This document shows, piece after piece, positions 52,902 to 61,089 of a DNA stretch of 64,000 bases. This DNA comes from Paenibacillus sp. PK3_47 (GTDB lineage Bacteria; Bacillota; Bacilli; Paenibacillales; Paenibacillaceae), in NCBI RefSeq assembly GCF_023520895.1, contig NZ_CP026029.1, positions 5,456,001-5,520,000 on the forward strand, read 5' to 3'. Made by a program: the position numbers and the translations under genes. Below the pieces are notes generated by a model. That model did not search any database and was not told where the DNA came from. It worked only from the letters and a program-made list of their open reading frames with translations. Every line of letters begins with the position of its first letter. Position 1 is the stretch's first letter.

Positions 52902-53450
52902 ATGGCTGGGGATATGGATGAACATCAGGAAACTGTCAGCAGCAGTGCGAACAGAAGCATTATCCTTGTAGGCATGATGGCCACAGGGAAGTCAACGGTC
53001 GGCGCTTTGCTGGCAGAGGAGTTAGGCTATGAGCTGGTTGATCTGGATCATGTTATAGTTGAGAGTGAAGGACGCAGCATCGCGGAAATTTTTGCCGAGG
53101 GCGGTGAAGCGCAGTTCCGGAAAATTGAGTCGTCTGTGCTCCGGAAGATGCTTGAAGGGGAGAGAAGAGTGATCTCGACAGGCGGAGGCGCAGTACTTGC
53201 CCCGGGAAATGCGGAGATCATGCTGGAAAAGGGACTTGTCGTTGCACTGACTGCTGCGGAAGAGGAGATCATTGCCCGGGTCAGCGGAGACCAGGCGCGG
53301 CCGCTGCTGGCCGGCAATGCGCAAGAACGGGTGCGCACGATTATGGAGCAGCGCCGGAACGCGTATCGCTTTGCACATTGCACGGTGGATACAACGAAGC
53401 TGAGTGCCGCAGAAGTGTCGCAGCATATTTTAATGCATTACCGCGGTTGA
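52902..53450 (+). CDS. aroK: Shikimate kinase
   Basis: The product has 182 residues. GMMATGKSTVG (about residues 24-34) is the P-loop, LVDLDHVI with its Asp pair binds shikimate, STGGGAVL (about 88-95) is the GGG shikimate loop, and ARPLLAG the lid with its Arg. It phosphorylates shikimate at O3 in aromatic amino acid synthesis. The next forward gene, after a reverse rhodanese gene, encodes EPSP synthase, the following enzyme of the pathway. TGGAGGG precedes the ATG. Confidence 0.93.
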   Translation: MAGDMDEHQETVSSSANRSIILVGMMATGKSTVGALLAEELGYELVDLDHVIVESEGRSIAEIFAEGGEAQFRKIESSVLRKMLEGERRVISTGGGAVLAPGNAEIMLEKGLVVALTAAEEEIIARVSGDQARPLLAGNAQERVRTIMEQRRNAYRFAHCTVDTTKLSAAEVSQHILMHYRG

Positions 53451-53477
53451 GCTTTTAAGTGTACTTGTGAGCAGGGA

Positions 53478-53786
53478 TTATTCCTCTGCAGTTTCATACC
53501 ATTCGATCATTCCGCCGCTCATATTGGTGCCTTTATAGCCGAACTGCTGCAGATACTGGCAGACACGCTGGCTGCGGGCGCCGGAACGGCAGATGAAAAT
53601 AATTTCCCGGTCTGCAGGCAGTTCTTCTGTATGCTCCGGGATCAGACCCATCGGAATATGGCGGGCACCGGGAATCATCCCGAAAGCGACCTCGTCATCT
53701 TCGCGGACATCAATCAGGATCAGCTCTTCTCCTGCTGAAATCCGCTGTCGCAGTTCCTGCGGCGTAATTTGGGGGATATCATTCAT
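53478..53786 (-). CDS. Rhodanese-like domain protein
   Basis: A single-domain rhodanese of 102 residues (start at 53786 with GAGG upstream; 53804 is the alternative). LIDVREDDEVAFGMIPGARH (about 26-45) is the first rhodanese signature, and FICRSGARSQRV contains the active-site Cys in the CxxGxRS loop. It transfers sulfane sulfur, probably to cyanide or thiol acceptors in vitro; the physiological role is unknown. It is inserted on the opposite strand between the aroK and aroA genes. Confidence 0.88.
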   Translation of the reverse strand: MNDIPQITPQELRQRISAGEELILIDVREDDEVAFGMIPGARHIPMGLIPEHTEELPADREIIFICRSGARSQRVCQYLQQFGYKGTNMSGGMIEWYETAEE

Positions 53787-53902
53787 AGTTGTCTGTAACC
53801 TCATTTCTTCAGAAGAATGCTTTTATGATAACACAGGAGCAGAACGGCATGTCAAACGGTGCAGTACATATACTAATACTTAATCTAAGGAGAGTCTGAA
53901 CT

Positions 53903-55195
53903 ATGGATGTTATTGTTAAGCCTACGCCTTCCCTGCAAGGAGAATTTGGGGCCTTGTCGTCCAAAAATTACACTACACGTTACCTGCTGGTCGCCGCCTT
54001 GTCCGATGGCGTCAGCACAATCTACCACCCTGCACACAGCGAGGACAGCGATGCCATCCGCAGATGTATAGCCGATCTTGGAGCCGAGCTGACTGAGGAC
54101 GAGGAGAAAATCGTAATTAAAGGCTTTGGCCGCAATCCGAAGGACGTCAAGGAACTCAATGTAGGGAACGCGGGAGCGGTTCTGCGTTTTCTGATGGCTG
54201 TGGCTGCGCTGAGCCCGGAGGTTACCTTCGTAAATACCTACCCGGATTCACTGGGCAAGCGTCCGCATGACGACCTGATCACAGCGCTCGGCCAGCTTGG
54301 GGTTAAGGTGGAGCACAATGATGGTAAACTGCCGATTACGATCCGCGGCGGCAAACCGGCTGGCGGACGGATTACTGTATCCGGAGCAGTCAGCTCCCAG
54401 TATCTCAGCGCACTGCTATTCTTGACCCCGCTGCTTGCGGAAGACAGCGAGATTGTCGTACTGGATGACCTGAAATCTAAAGTTGTCGTCGGCCAGACGC
54501 TTGAGGTGCTGGAGCAGGCGGGAATTGTCGTTCACGCGGCAGATGACTATATGTCCTTCAAAGTGCCGGGCGGACAATCCTACCAGGCGAAGTCCTATAC
54601 TGTTCAGGGCGATTATCCGGGATCGGCTGCTGTACTTGCTGCTGCGGCAGTGACACAGTCGGATGTGAAGATTCACCGGCTGGCTGAGCGCAGCAAGCAG
54701 GGGGAACGGGCGATTGTGGATGTCCTGCGGATGATGGAAGTGCCGCTTACCCATGAAGACGGCACGGTGCATGTACAGGGGAACTGCCGCCTGAAGGCAG
54801 TGGAATTCGACGGTGATGCGGCAACAGATGCTGTACTGGCTATGGTGGCCGCGGCAGTATTCGCCGAAGGCACCTCGCGCTTCTATAATGTGGAGAACCT
54901 GCGTTACAAGGAATGCGACCGGATCACAGATTACCTGGCCGAACTGACCAAAGCAGGGGCTAAGGTGGAAGAACGGCGTGACGAGATCATCGTCCATGGT
55001 ATGCCGGAAGGCGTGGAGGGCGGCGTTACGATAAATGCCCACTACGATCACCGGGTAATTATGGCTCTGACCGTAGTGGGGCTGCGTGCACGCCAGCCGC
55101 TGCTGATCAAGGATGCGCATCATGTTGCGAAATCCTATCCGCAGTATTTCGACCATCTGCGTTCGCTTGGCGCCAACGTGGAATGGGTACAATAG
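53903..55195 (+). CDS. aroA: 3-phosphoshikimate 1-carboxyvinyltransferase (EPSP synthase), divergent form
   Basis: The product has 430 residues, the usual length, with RBS TAAGGAG. The fold signatures are present: SSKNYTTRYLLVAAL (18-32, Lys21 and Arg26), GNAGAVLRFL (88-97), VSSQYLSALLF, LRYKECDRITDYLAEL (catalytic Glu/Arg) and HYDHRVIMAL. It joins shikimate 3-phosphate and PEP. Unusual features: the PEP loop has Ala92 where E. coli has Thr97 and Phe96 where E. coli has Pro101, and Asn22 replaces the conserved Ser after the Lys. It lies away from the usual aro/trp operon and near aroK. It may be a second, divergent paralogue. Confidence 0.88.
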   Translation: MDVIVKPTPSLQGEFGALSSKNYTTRYLLVAALSDGVSTIYHPAHSEDSDAIRRCIADLGAELTEDEEKIVIKGFGRNPKDVKELNVGNAGAVLRFLMAVAALSPEVTFVNTYPDSLGKRPHDDLITALGQLGVKVEHNDGKLPITIRGGKPAGGRITVSGAVSSQYLSALLFLTPLLAEDSEIVVLDDLKSKVVVGQTLEVLEQAGIVVHAADDYMSFKVPGGQSYQAKSYTVQGDYPGSAAVLAAAAVTQSDVKIHRLAERSKQGERAIVDVLRMMEVPLTHEDGTVHVQGNCRLKAVEFDGDAATDAVLAMVAAAVFAEGTSRFYNVENLRYKECDRITDYLAELTKAGAKVEERRDEIIVHGMPEGVEGGVTINAHYDHRVIMALTVVGLRARQPLLIKDAHHVAKSYPQYFDHLRSLGANVEWVQ

Positions 55196-55377
55196 TAGGA
55201 GGGGCTTGATTTTACAGGTGTTGAGCGGGCGTTGAGCCTGATGACTCTATCGCGTATACGAGATGACATCTGTAGTGATCGCTGTGGCAGCTTCCTGCTG
55301 GCAGGATGATCTGGTGGCAATAAGACTGTTATTGAACAATAATTACATCTTAAAGGACGCTTAAGGGGGAATTCGAG

Positions 55378-55812
55378 ATGAGTTTTGAGAATCCGAGCCG
55401 GGAGCAGATTGGCGATATACTGGCTTCCGCAGGTAACATTGCTGTCGTTGGCCTGTCCGATAAAAGTGACCGTGTCTCCTACATGGTTGCCTATGCGATG
55501 CAGAGCCGCGGCTACCGCATTATCCCGGTCAATCCGACCGTTGACGGAGATATTCTGGGTGAGAAGTGCTACCACACGCTTGCCGAAATCCCTGAGCCGG
55601 TGGATATTGTCAATGTGTTCCGCCGGAGCGAATACTGCGCTGAAGTGGCCCAGGAGGCAGCGGACATCGGCGCGAAGGTGCTGTGGCTCCAGCAGAGCAT
55701 CATCAGCCAAGATGCCGCTGACATTGCGGAGCGGCACGGCATGATTGCGATCATGGACCGCTGTATCAAGGTCGAGGAAGCGGTCACGATGCATGGCCGG
55801 AGGCGGGGGTAA
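55378..55812 (+). CDS. CoA-binding domain protein (YneT-like)
   Basis: The product has 144 residues with an AAGGGGGA ribosome site. NIAVVGLSDKSDRVSYMVAY (about 20-39) is the Rossmann-type CoA-binding loop and GYRIIPVNPTVDGDILGEKC the next strand, the standard pattern of the small succinyl-CoA-synthetase-like CoA_binding_2 family. It ends with IMDRCIKVEEA, also conserved. Cytoplasmic; biochemical function unknown. Its downstream terminator has been split by an IS3 insertion. Confidence 0.88.
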   Translation: MSFENPSREQIGDILASAGNIAVVGLSDKSDRVSYMVAYAMQSRGYRIIPVNPTVDGDILGEKCYHTLAEIPEPVDIVNVFRRSEYCAEVAQEAADIGAKVLWLQQSIISQDAADIAERHGMIAIMDRCIKVEEAVTMHGRRRG

Positions 55813-55873
55813 GATTTAACTCCTGAAATTCGGCTGGTTATCGCTATAACCTGCTGCTATACTTAAAAAGACG

Positions 55874-55892
55874 AAGAACGTCCTATATCCGT
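55874..55892 (+). terminator. Left arm of a terminator split by the IS element
   Basis: The arm at 55874-55892 pairs with 57571-57589 on the far side of the insertion (15 Watson-Crick pairs, three G-U, one mismatch, loop GTTA), followed there by TTTTTATTTT. Removing the element and one TAA copy rebuilds a 19-bp intrinsic terminator. Confidence 0.75.
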
Positions 55893-55964
55893 GTTAATGA
55901 TATGCTCCCCATATAGTAGACAGGTGAAATAATAAAAACCTGTTACTGTATGGGGAGCATTTTT

Positions 55965-56645
55965 ATGGAGCGAAAAAACATTGCAGCAGCTGAGAAATTA
56001 GCGATTCTTCAGGAAATTAAAGAGGGAGTTATCGGATTAAATGCGGCAGTCGGTAAGTTTGGTGTGTCGAAGAGTTCCATCCAAGAATGGAGACGGCGGT
56101 ACAAGGCGTACGGCTACCCAGGGTTGGAAACCCGTACCCATAACCGGACCTATTCCGCAGAACTTAAACGAAAGGCCGTGAAGGATGTTCTCGAAGGAGG
56201 CTTGTCTCAAACCCAAGTCATTTACAAATATCAAATTGCAAGTCAAACCCAACTCGCGAACTGGATTAAGAAGTATAATGGTCATAGCAAAAGCTTAACC
56301 GCAAATTCGGGAGGAACGAAAGCGATGACCAAGGGGCGTTTGACGACATGGCAGGAGCGGATCGACATTGTGCAGTACTGCCTTGCACATCAACTCGATT
56401 ACACAAAGACGGCAAGTCAATTTAAGGTGTCTTACCCGCAAGTCTACAGTTGGGTGAAGAAGTACCAGAGCGGCGGAGATGACGCTTTAAGGGATGGTAG
56501 AGGACGCACCAAGGCGCCGGAAGAGCTAACGGAGGCGGATCGCTACAAGCTTGCCATGAAGAAGCTGGAGTACGAGAATGAGCGGCTCCGTGCGGAGAAC
56601 GCTTTGTTAAAAAAGTTAGACGAAATCGAAAGGAGGCGACTTTAA
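55965..56645 (+). CDS. IS3-family transposase OrfA (helix-turn-helix protein)
   Basis: I start at ATG 55965, seven bases after GGGGAG; 226 residues. Two helix-turn-helix units are present (VGKFGVSKSSIQEWRRRYKA and ASQFKVSYPQVYSWVKKYQS), as in the longer OrfA of IS150-like elements. The C-terminus (KLAMKKLEYENERLRAENAL LKKL) is a leucine zipper. It binds the terminal repeats and is the N-terminal part of the OrfAB fusion transposase made by frameshifting at 56609. Confidence 0.9.
   Translation: MERKNIAAAEKLAILQEIKEGVIGLNAAVGKFGVSKSSIQEWRRRYKAYGYPGLETRTHNRTYSAELKRKAVKDVLEGGLSQTQVIYKYQIASQTQLANWIKKYNGHSKSLTANSGGTKAMTKGRLTTWQERIDIVQYCLAHQLDYTKTASQFKVSYPQVYSWVKKYQSGGDDALRDGRGRTKAPEELTEADRYKLAMKKLEYENERLRAENALLKKLDEIERRRL
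56609..56615 (+). promoter_or_regulatory. Programmed -1 frameshift site A_AAA_AAG
   Basis: In the orfA frame the codons read TTA AAA AAG, giving the classic heptamer A_AAA_AAG in correct register. A -1 slip leads directly into the orfB frame. An AGGAGG at 56630 may support reinitiation of free OrfB. Confidence 0.85.
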
Positions 56646-57523
56646 GTTCCGTTCGGCAAGAGAACATCTATCTGGCTGTTCAGGCCGTTCAACAAGAGGG
56701 ATACGGCTCCATTCAGCTACTGTGCGAGCTTGCAGGCATTGCACGGTCAAGTTATTACAAGTGGCTAAGCCGCACACCGAGTCGCCAAGAGAGAGACAAT
56801 GAGAAGCTAATGCAGGAGATGCTTCTCTTGTATGAACAAGTAGAACGGATCTATGGATACCGCCGACTGGCACTTCATTTACGAAGGCAGATGAACCAAC
56901 CGATTAATGCGAAACGAGTATACCGTCTCATGAAGCTCCAGGGCATTCAGTCGGTCATTCGCAGAAAGCGAAAGACGTACGCGGGTTCTACCCCTCAGCA
57001 GGTTGCAGAGAATTTGCTGAACCGTGAGTTCCATGCTGAAGCGCCGAACCAAAAATGGGTCACAGATGTCACCGAATTCAAATATGGGAGCGGAAAGAAG
57101 GCTTATTTGAGCGCTATATTAGACCTGCACGACAAGTCCATTATTTCTTATGTGCTAGGGCATTCTAATAACAACGCACTGGTCTTTGAGACGTTTGAGC
57201 TAGCGGTACAAGCTGCCCCCCAAAGTCATCCCCTGCTCCATAGCGACCGCGGGTTTCAGTATACTTCCTTGAAGTTCAAGGAAATGGTAGATAAAGCTGA
57301 AATGAAGCAAAGTATGTCCCGTGTAGGCTGCTGTATTGATAATGGACCGATGGAATCTTTCTGGGGGACTCTAAAATGTGAGAAGTACTACCTACATACC
57401 TACCGGACTTTTGAAGACCTCCAAAAGGATGTCGAGAACTACATTCACTTTTACAATAATGAACGGTTACAGGCAAAACTAAACGGCCTCAGTCCTATAG
57501 AATTCAGGACCAAGGCCGCTTAA
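56615..57523 (+). CDS. IS3-family transposase OrfB (DDE catalytic domain)
   Basis: The frame is open from the slippery site, so OrfB is expressed as an OrfAB fusion; 302 residues after the slip. It begins with the HTH_21-type segment (ENIYLAVQAVQQEGYGSIQL, YGYRRLALHLRRQMNQPINA), followed by the integrase core. The DDE residues are Asp in WVTDVTEFKY, Asp in HSDRGFQYTS and Glu in NGPMESFWGTLKCE. It ends LSPIEFRTKAA. All motifs are intact. Confidence 0.9.
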   Translation, partial: VRRNRKEATLSSVRQENIYLAVQAVQQEGYGSIQLLCELAGIARSSYYKWLSRTPSRQERDNEKLMQEMLLLYEQVERIYGYRRLALHLRRQMNQPINAKRVYRLMKLQGIQSVIRRKRKTYAGSTPQQVAENLLNREFHAEAPNQKWVTDVTEFKYGSGKKAYLSAILDLHDKSIISYVLGHSNNNALVFETFELAVQAAPQSHPLLHSDRGFQYTSLKFKEMVDKAEMKQSMSRVGCCIDNGPMESFWGTLKCEKYYLHTYRTFEDLQKDVENYIHFYNNERLQAKLNGLSPIEFRTKAA

Positions 57524-57613
57524 AACTCTTTTATTATTTACGCTGTCTACTTGACGGGGTGCAGTTCATAACGGGTACGGGGCGTTCTTTTTATTTTCCG
57601 GGAGGGATGAAGG

Positions 57614-58303
57614 GTGGAGTTTGAAGAAGCGCATAGGTTATTTGTTGCCGGGCACGCAGGCGCAAGGTCGGGGGAGCGGAAAGGAAGGCTGCTCAGGGGG
57701 CACAATTTTGCAGAAAAGCTGTTTTTGCAGAACGTATGGTGGCCGCTGTTCGGGGCGCTTGGGGACCTGCATCCGGAGTACGAAGTGTATGACTGGAACA
57801 GGAAATCGCAGTTTCTGGACTTTGCTTTTTTGCCGCCTGGCGGTGCTCGGTTCGGGATCGAGTGTGACGGATATCAGAGCCATATCAAGGATATGGACCG
57901 CGAGAAATTCTGCTATGCGCTGAACCGTGACACTTTTTTGACAGGGCTTGGGTGGAAGATGCTGCATTTTTCGTTCGACGATATTCAGCAGCGCCCCGAG
58001 GTGTGCCGGATGCTTCTGCAGCTGGTGCTCGCACCTTATTTAGCCCGTCCGGCTGCCGCGCAGCAGATTTTGTCCGAAGAAAAGGAAGTCCTGCGCTTCG
58101 CCTGGCGTATCGGCAAACCGCTGCGGCCCAAGGACGTGTCGGATCATTTTGGGATTAACTTCCGGACGTCTAAGCGGCTGTTGAACTCCCTATGCGAAAA
58201 AAGACTATTAAAACCGGTAGCGTCTAATGAAAGAACAAGATATTACGAGCTGAAGGCCATGCGCCCCGACAAAATTGGTGAACAGGGGTCAGCGGAGCAA
58301 TAA
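57614..58303 (+). CDS. PD-(D/E)XK nuclease-like protein with winged-helix C-terminus
   Basis: GTG at 57614 follows GGGAGGG by seven bases; 229 residues. Residues about 60-130 resemble the DUF559/Vsr-like fold: SQFLDFAFLPPGGARFGIEC then DGYQSH supplies an Asp and an ExD-type acidic cluster, followed by LGWKMLHFSFDDI. Residues about 165-220 (LRPKDVSDHFGINFRTSKRL LNSLCEKRLLKPV) form a winged helix-turn-helix. A DNA-cleaving or repair role is plausible but unproven. The last 22 codons are copied, in decayed form, 337 bp downstream. The stop overlaps the first unit of a tetra-palindromic element. Confidence 0.75.
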   Translation: MEFEEAHRLFVAGHAGARSGERKGRLLRGHNFAEKLFLQNVWWPLFGALGDLHPEYEVYDWNRKSQFLDFAFLPPGGARFGIECDGYQSHIKDMDREKFCYALNRDTFLTGLGWKMLHFSFDDIQQRPEVCRMLLQLVLAPYLARPAAAQQILSEEKEVLRFAWRIGKPLRPKDVSDHFGINFRTSKRLLNSLCEKRLLKPVASNERTRYYELKAMRPDKIGEQGSAEQ

Positions 58304-58510
58304 CTGCACTTCATACAGCTAAAAGTAGTGTTTTTGCCATCATCTGCAATATAGCTGCACTTTGTACATCTAAAAATCGCAAAAGTGCTTCATTAGGCGG
58401 ATTTAGCCGAAAATAAGTGTACAGAGTGCAGTTAAAGACTAATTAGTTCCCTGGGGAGCAGCTTTAACTGTACAAAGTACAAATAGAGCTGGGAGCAGGG
58501 AGCAGGAGCA
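58237..58510. repeat. Direct duplication, copy 1
   Basis: Contains the end of the nuclease-like gene, tetra-palindromic element B3 and the start of a GGAGCA-type microsatellite. It is repeated at 58574 with an offset of about 337 bp. Confidence 0.85.
58300..58486. repeat. Tetra-palindromic intergenic element, class B copy 3
   Basis: Units at 58300-58322, 58351-58373, 58413-58435 and 58464-58486; centres 58311, 58362, 58424 and 58475 (51, 62, 51). Cores TGCA/TACA and TGTA/TGCA. Unit 1 includes the stop codon of the upstream gene. Confidence 0.85.
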
Positions 58511-58540
58511 GGAGCAGGAGCAGCAGGGAGCAGAAGCAGG
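58488..58540. repeat. GGAGCA microsatellite, short
   Basis: About eight imperfect GGAGCA/GGGAGCA units after element B3. Confidence 0.8.
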
Positions 58541-58573
58541 GTTGAGCCGGAGCCAGAAGCGCAGATGTGGGAT

Positions 58574-58990
<417 letters not shown>

Positions 58991-59096
58991 CAGCCCCAGC
59001 CCTGAACCCAACTTCGGAGCATACCCCCCTGTTCAACAGTTACTGGAACCCGGGTATGATGCAGGCCAGAGTACACGCATTATTCCCCAAATAAAG

Positions 59097-59126
59097 TTCA
59101 CACAAAGCTGTCAAACGTGATATTCT
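59097..59126 (+). promoter_or_regulatory. Probable promoter of the PTS operon
   Basis: TTCACA (59097-59102), 18-bp spacer, TATTCT (59121-59126). The remaining 76-bp leader shows no clear antiterminator hairpin. Confidence 0.5.
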
Positions 59127-59202
59127 AATTGTTGGCGTTATCTTTTGACAAAACCTGCCGCAGCGCTTACCATTCAGTATAGAAAGAAAGGAGAGGGTCG
59201 CC

Positions 59203-61089
59203 TTGAATTGGCTCGGATCTTTGCAGCAGCTGGGCAGAGCCGTTATGCTTCCTACCATGGTGCTTCCGGCGGCAGCCATTCTGCTGAGTCTGGGCAGCTT
59301 GCCATGGTCTGAATGGGGACTTTCTTCGGTGTCTGAAGTAACTACATACGCAGGGCAAGGCGTTTTCTATTTCATGCCATACCTGTTTGCTGTCGGCGTA
59401 GCGTGGGGGTTGTCCAACCAGGCGGGACCGGCGGGGCTGGCTGCGCTGGCTGGAATGTTTACTTACGACCGGATTGTGACCCATATGGGCAGCGGTGAAG
59501 TTCAGCCTGCAACATTAATCGGAATTATACTCGGGATTATCGCCGGCGTGGCGCATAACCGGTTTAAAAATATCAAGCTGCCGGAGGCTATCCAGTTTTT
59601 TGGGGGGTCGCGGTTTGTTCTGCTGTTTATGGGTTTGTTCTCGGCCTTGTTCGCCTGGCTGATGCTGGGGATCTCACCGGTGCTGCAGCACGGTCTGGAT
59701 GTACTGTTCCGGGATATACAGCTGACGGGCGGATATAGTGTGTTCATCTATGGGGTACTCTACAGGGTACTCACAGCATTTGGACTGCATCACATCCTTA
59801 ATAATGTATTCTGGTTTCAGCTGGGCACCTTTACCACTCCTGACGGCAGTGCGGTCGTGCAGGGGGATTTGCCGCGTTTTTTTGCCGGTGACCCTACAGC
59901 AGGGATCTTTATGGCCGGACTGTTTCCGATCATGATGTTCGCGCTGCCGGCGATAGCATTTGCTATCATCCAGGAAGCGCGGGAGGACCTGAAGCCGCAG
60001 ATTAAAAAGACTTTTTTACGCGCAGCCATGGTCTGCTTTTTGACAGGGGTGTCTGAGCAGATTGAGTTCGCGTTTCTGTTCGCCTCGCCGTATCTGTTCG
60101 CGCTGCATGTATTCATGTCCGGACTTGCTATGGTGCTGACCTATTCGCTGGGTATTCATCACGGGTTTTCCTACTCCGCGGGGGCAATTGATTTTTTCCT
60201 CAATCTTCACTTGTCGCAAAAAGCCTGGCTGCTGATTCCGATCGGGATCGGTTACGGGATTATCTATTATAATATTTTCCGCTGGGCAATCCGCCGCTTT
60301 CAGATACCTACGCCAGGGCGCGAGGAAGGCTCGGAGCTCGGAGACTGGGCAGGCAATATACCCTATCAGGCTCCGCTCATACTGGAGGCGCTTGGGGGCA
60401 AGGAGAATATTGTTCAGGTGCAGGCATGCATCACACGGCTGAGATTAACGGTAGGCAATGACCGGCTGATCGATACGGGAGCACTCAAAGGACTGGGCTC
60501 TGCCGGGATTATCAAGCTGGGCGGCGGTAACGTGCAGGTCGTATTCGGTACGTACTCGGAGCTGATCCGCGAGGAGATTGACAAGCTGCTGCTCCGCGAT
60601 CTGCCCCAGGTGCTGTTCAGTGCCCCGATGCAGGGCCGGATGATGCCGATCGAGGAGGTGCCGGATCATATTTTTGCCGCCAAGCTGGTGGGTGACGGTG
60701 TAGCCTTTTTCCCGGAAAAAGGAGAGCTGGTCTCGCCTGTATTCGGCAAGGTGATGCATGTGTATCCTACAATGCACGCAGTGGGCATTTCCACGCCTGA
60801 AGGGCTGGAGGTGCTGATGCATATCGGGATCGACACTTCGCAGCTTAAAGGGCCGTTTGAGGCGCTTGTACAGGAAGGTGACAGCGTGGAGCCGGGGCAG
60901 CTGCTGGTTCGTTTTGACCTTGGCTATCTGCGGGAGCATGCGGCCTCACTCGCCACACCGATGGTGATCACCAACCCGGACCGTGTTAAATCCTGGAGCT
61001 ATGCTCCATTCAAAAATGTGAAAAAGGGGCAATCGTCGGTAATGTCCGTTGTATTACATGAAAGTAACGTTGGAGGGATCGAAGCATGA
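59203..61089 (+). CDS. nagE: PTS EIICBA, glucose/N-acetylglucosamine class
   Basis: TTG start at 59203 follows AAAGGAGAGG; 628 residues. EIIC spans about 1-370 with some ten helices and the substrate-site region TGVSEQIEFAFLFASPYLFA (usual consensus G-[IV]-T-E-P-I-E-F, here Gln for Pro), followed by HHGFSYSAGAIDFFLN as in GlcNAc porters. EIIB at about 390-470 has its phosphocysteine in VQACITRLRLTV. EIIA at about 480-620 has the active His in LMHIGIDTSQLKG. It imports and phosphorylates a hexose, probably N-acetylglucosamine or glucose. It overlaps ptsI by 4 bp. Confidence 0.82.
   Translation: MNWLGSLQQLGRAVMLPTMVLPAAAILLSLGSLPWSEWGLSSVSEVTTYAGQGVFYFMPYLFAVGVAWGLSNQAGPAGLAALAGMFTYDRIVTHMGSGEVQPATLIGIILGIIAGVAHNRFKNIKLPEAIQFFGGSRFVLLFMGLFSALFAWLMLGISPVLQHGLDVLFRDIQLTGGYSVFIYGVLYRVLTAFGLHHILNNVFWFQLGTFTTPDGSAVVQGDLPRFFAGDPTAGIFMAGLFPIMMFALPAIAFAIIQEAREDLKPQIKKTFLRAAMVCFLTGVSEQIEFAFLFASPYLFALHVFMSGLAMVLTYSLGIHHGFSYSAGAIDFFLNLHLSQKAWLLIPIGIGYGIIYYNIFRWAIRRFQIPTPGREEGSELGDWAGNIPYQAPLILEALGGKENIVQVQACITRLRLTVGNDRLIDTGALKGLGSAGIIKLGGGNVQVVFGTYSELIREEIDKLLLRDLPQVLFSAPMQGRMMPIEEVPDHIFAAKLVGDGVAFFPEKGELVSPVFGKVMHVYPTMHAVGISTPEGLEVLMHIGIDTSQLKGPFEALVQEGDSVEPGQLLVRFDLGYLREHAASLATPMVITNPDRVKSWSYAPFKNVKKGQSSVMSVVLHESNVGGIEA

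Larger units (their letters stand above)
55898..57568 (+). mobile_element. IS3-family insertion sequence (IS150-like), complete
   Basis: The element is 1671 bp. Its ends are imperfect inverted repeats: TGATATGCTCCCC...GTAGACAG on the left and, read inwards on the other strand, TGAACTGCACCCC...GTAGACAG on the right, continuing through AAATAATAAAA. Both sides are flanked by TAA (55895-55897 and 57569-57571), a 3-bp target duplication typical of this group. It carries orfA, a canonical -1 frameshift signal and orfB with an intact DDE triad, so it is probably active. Confidence 0.88.

Noticed and set aside
59127-59202. Possible RNA antiterminator (RAT/GlcT type) in the PTS leader
   Set aside because: The leader is short and I found no pair of mutually exclusive hairpins with a T run.
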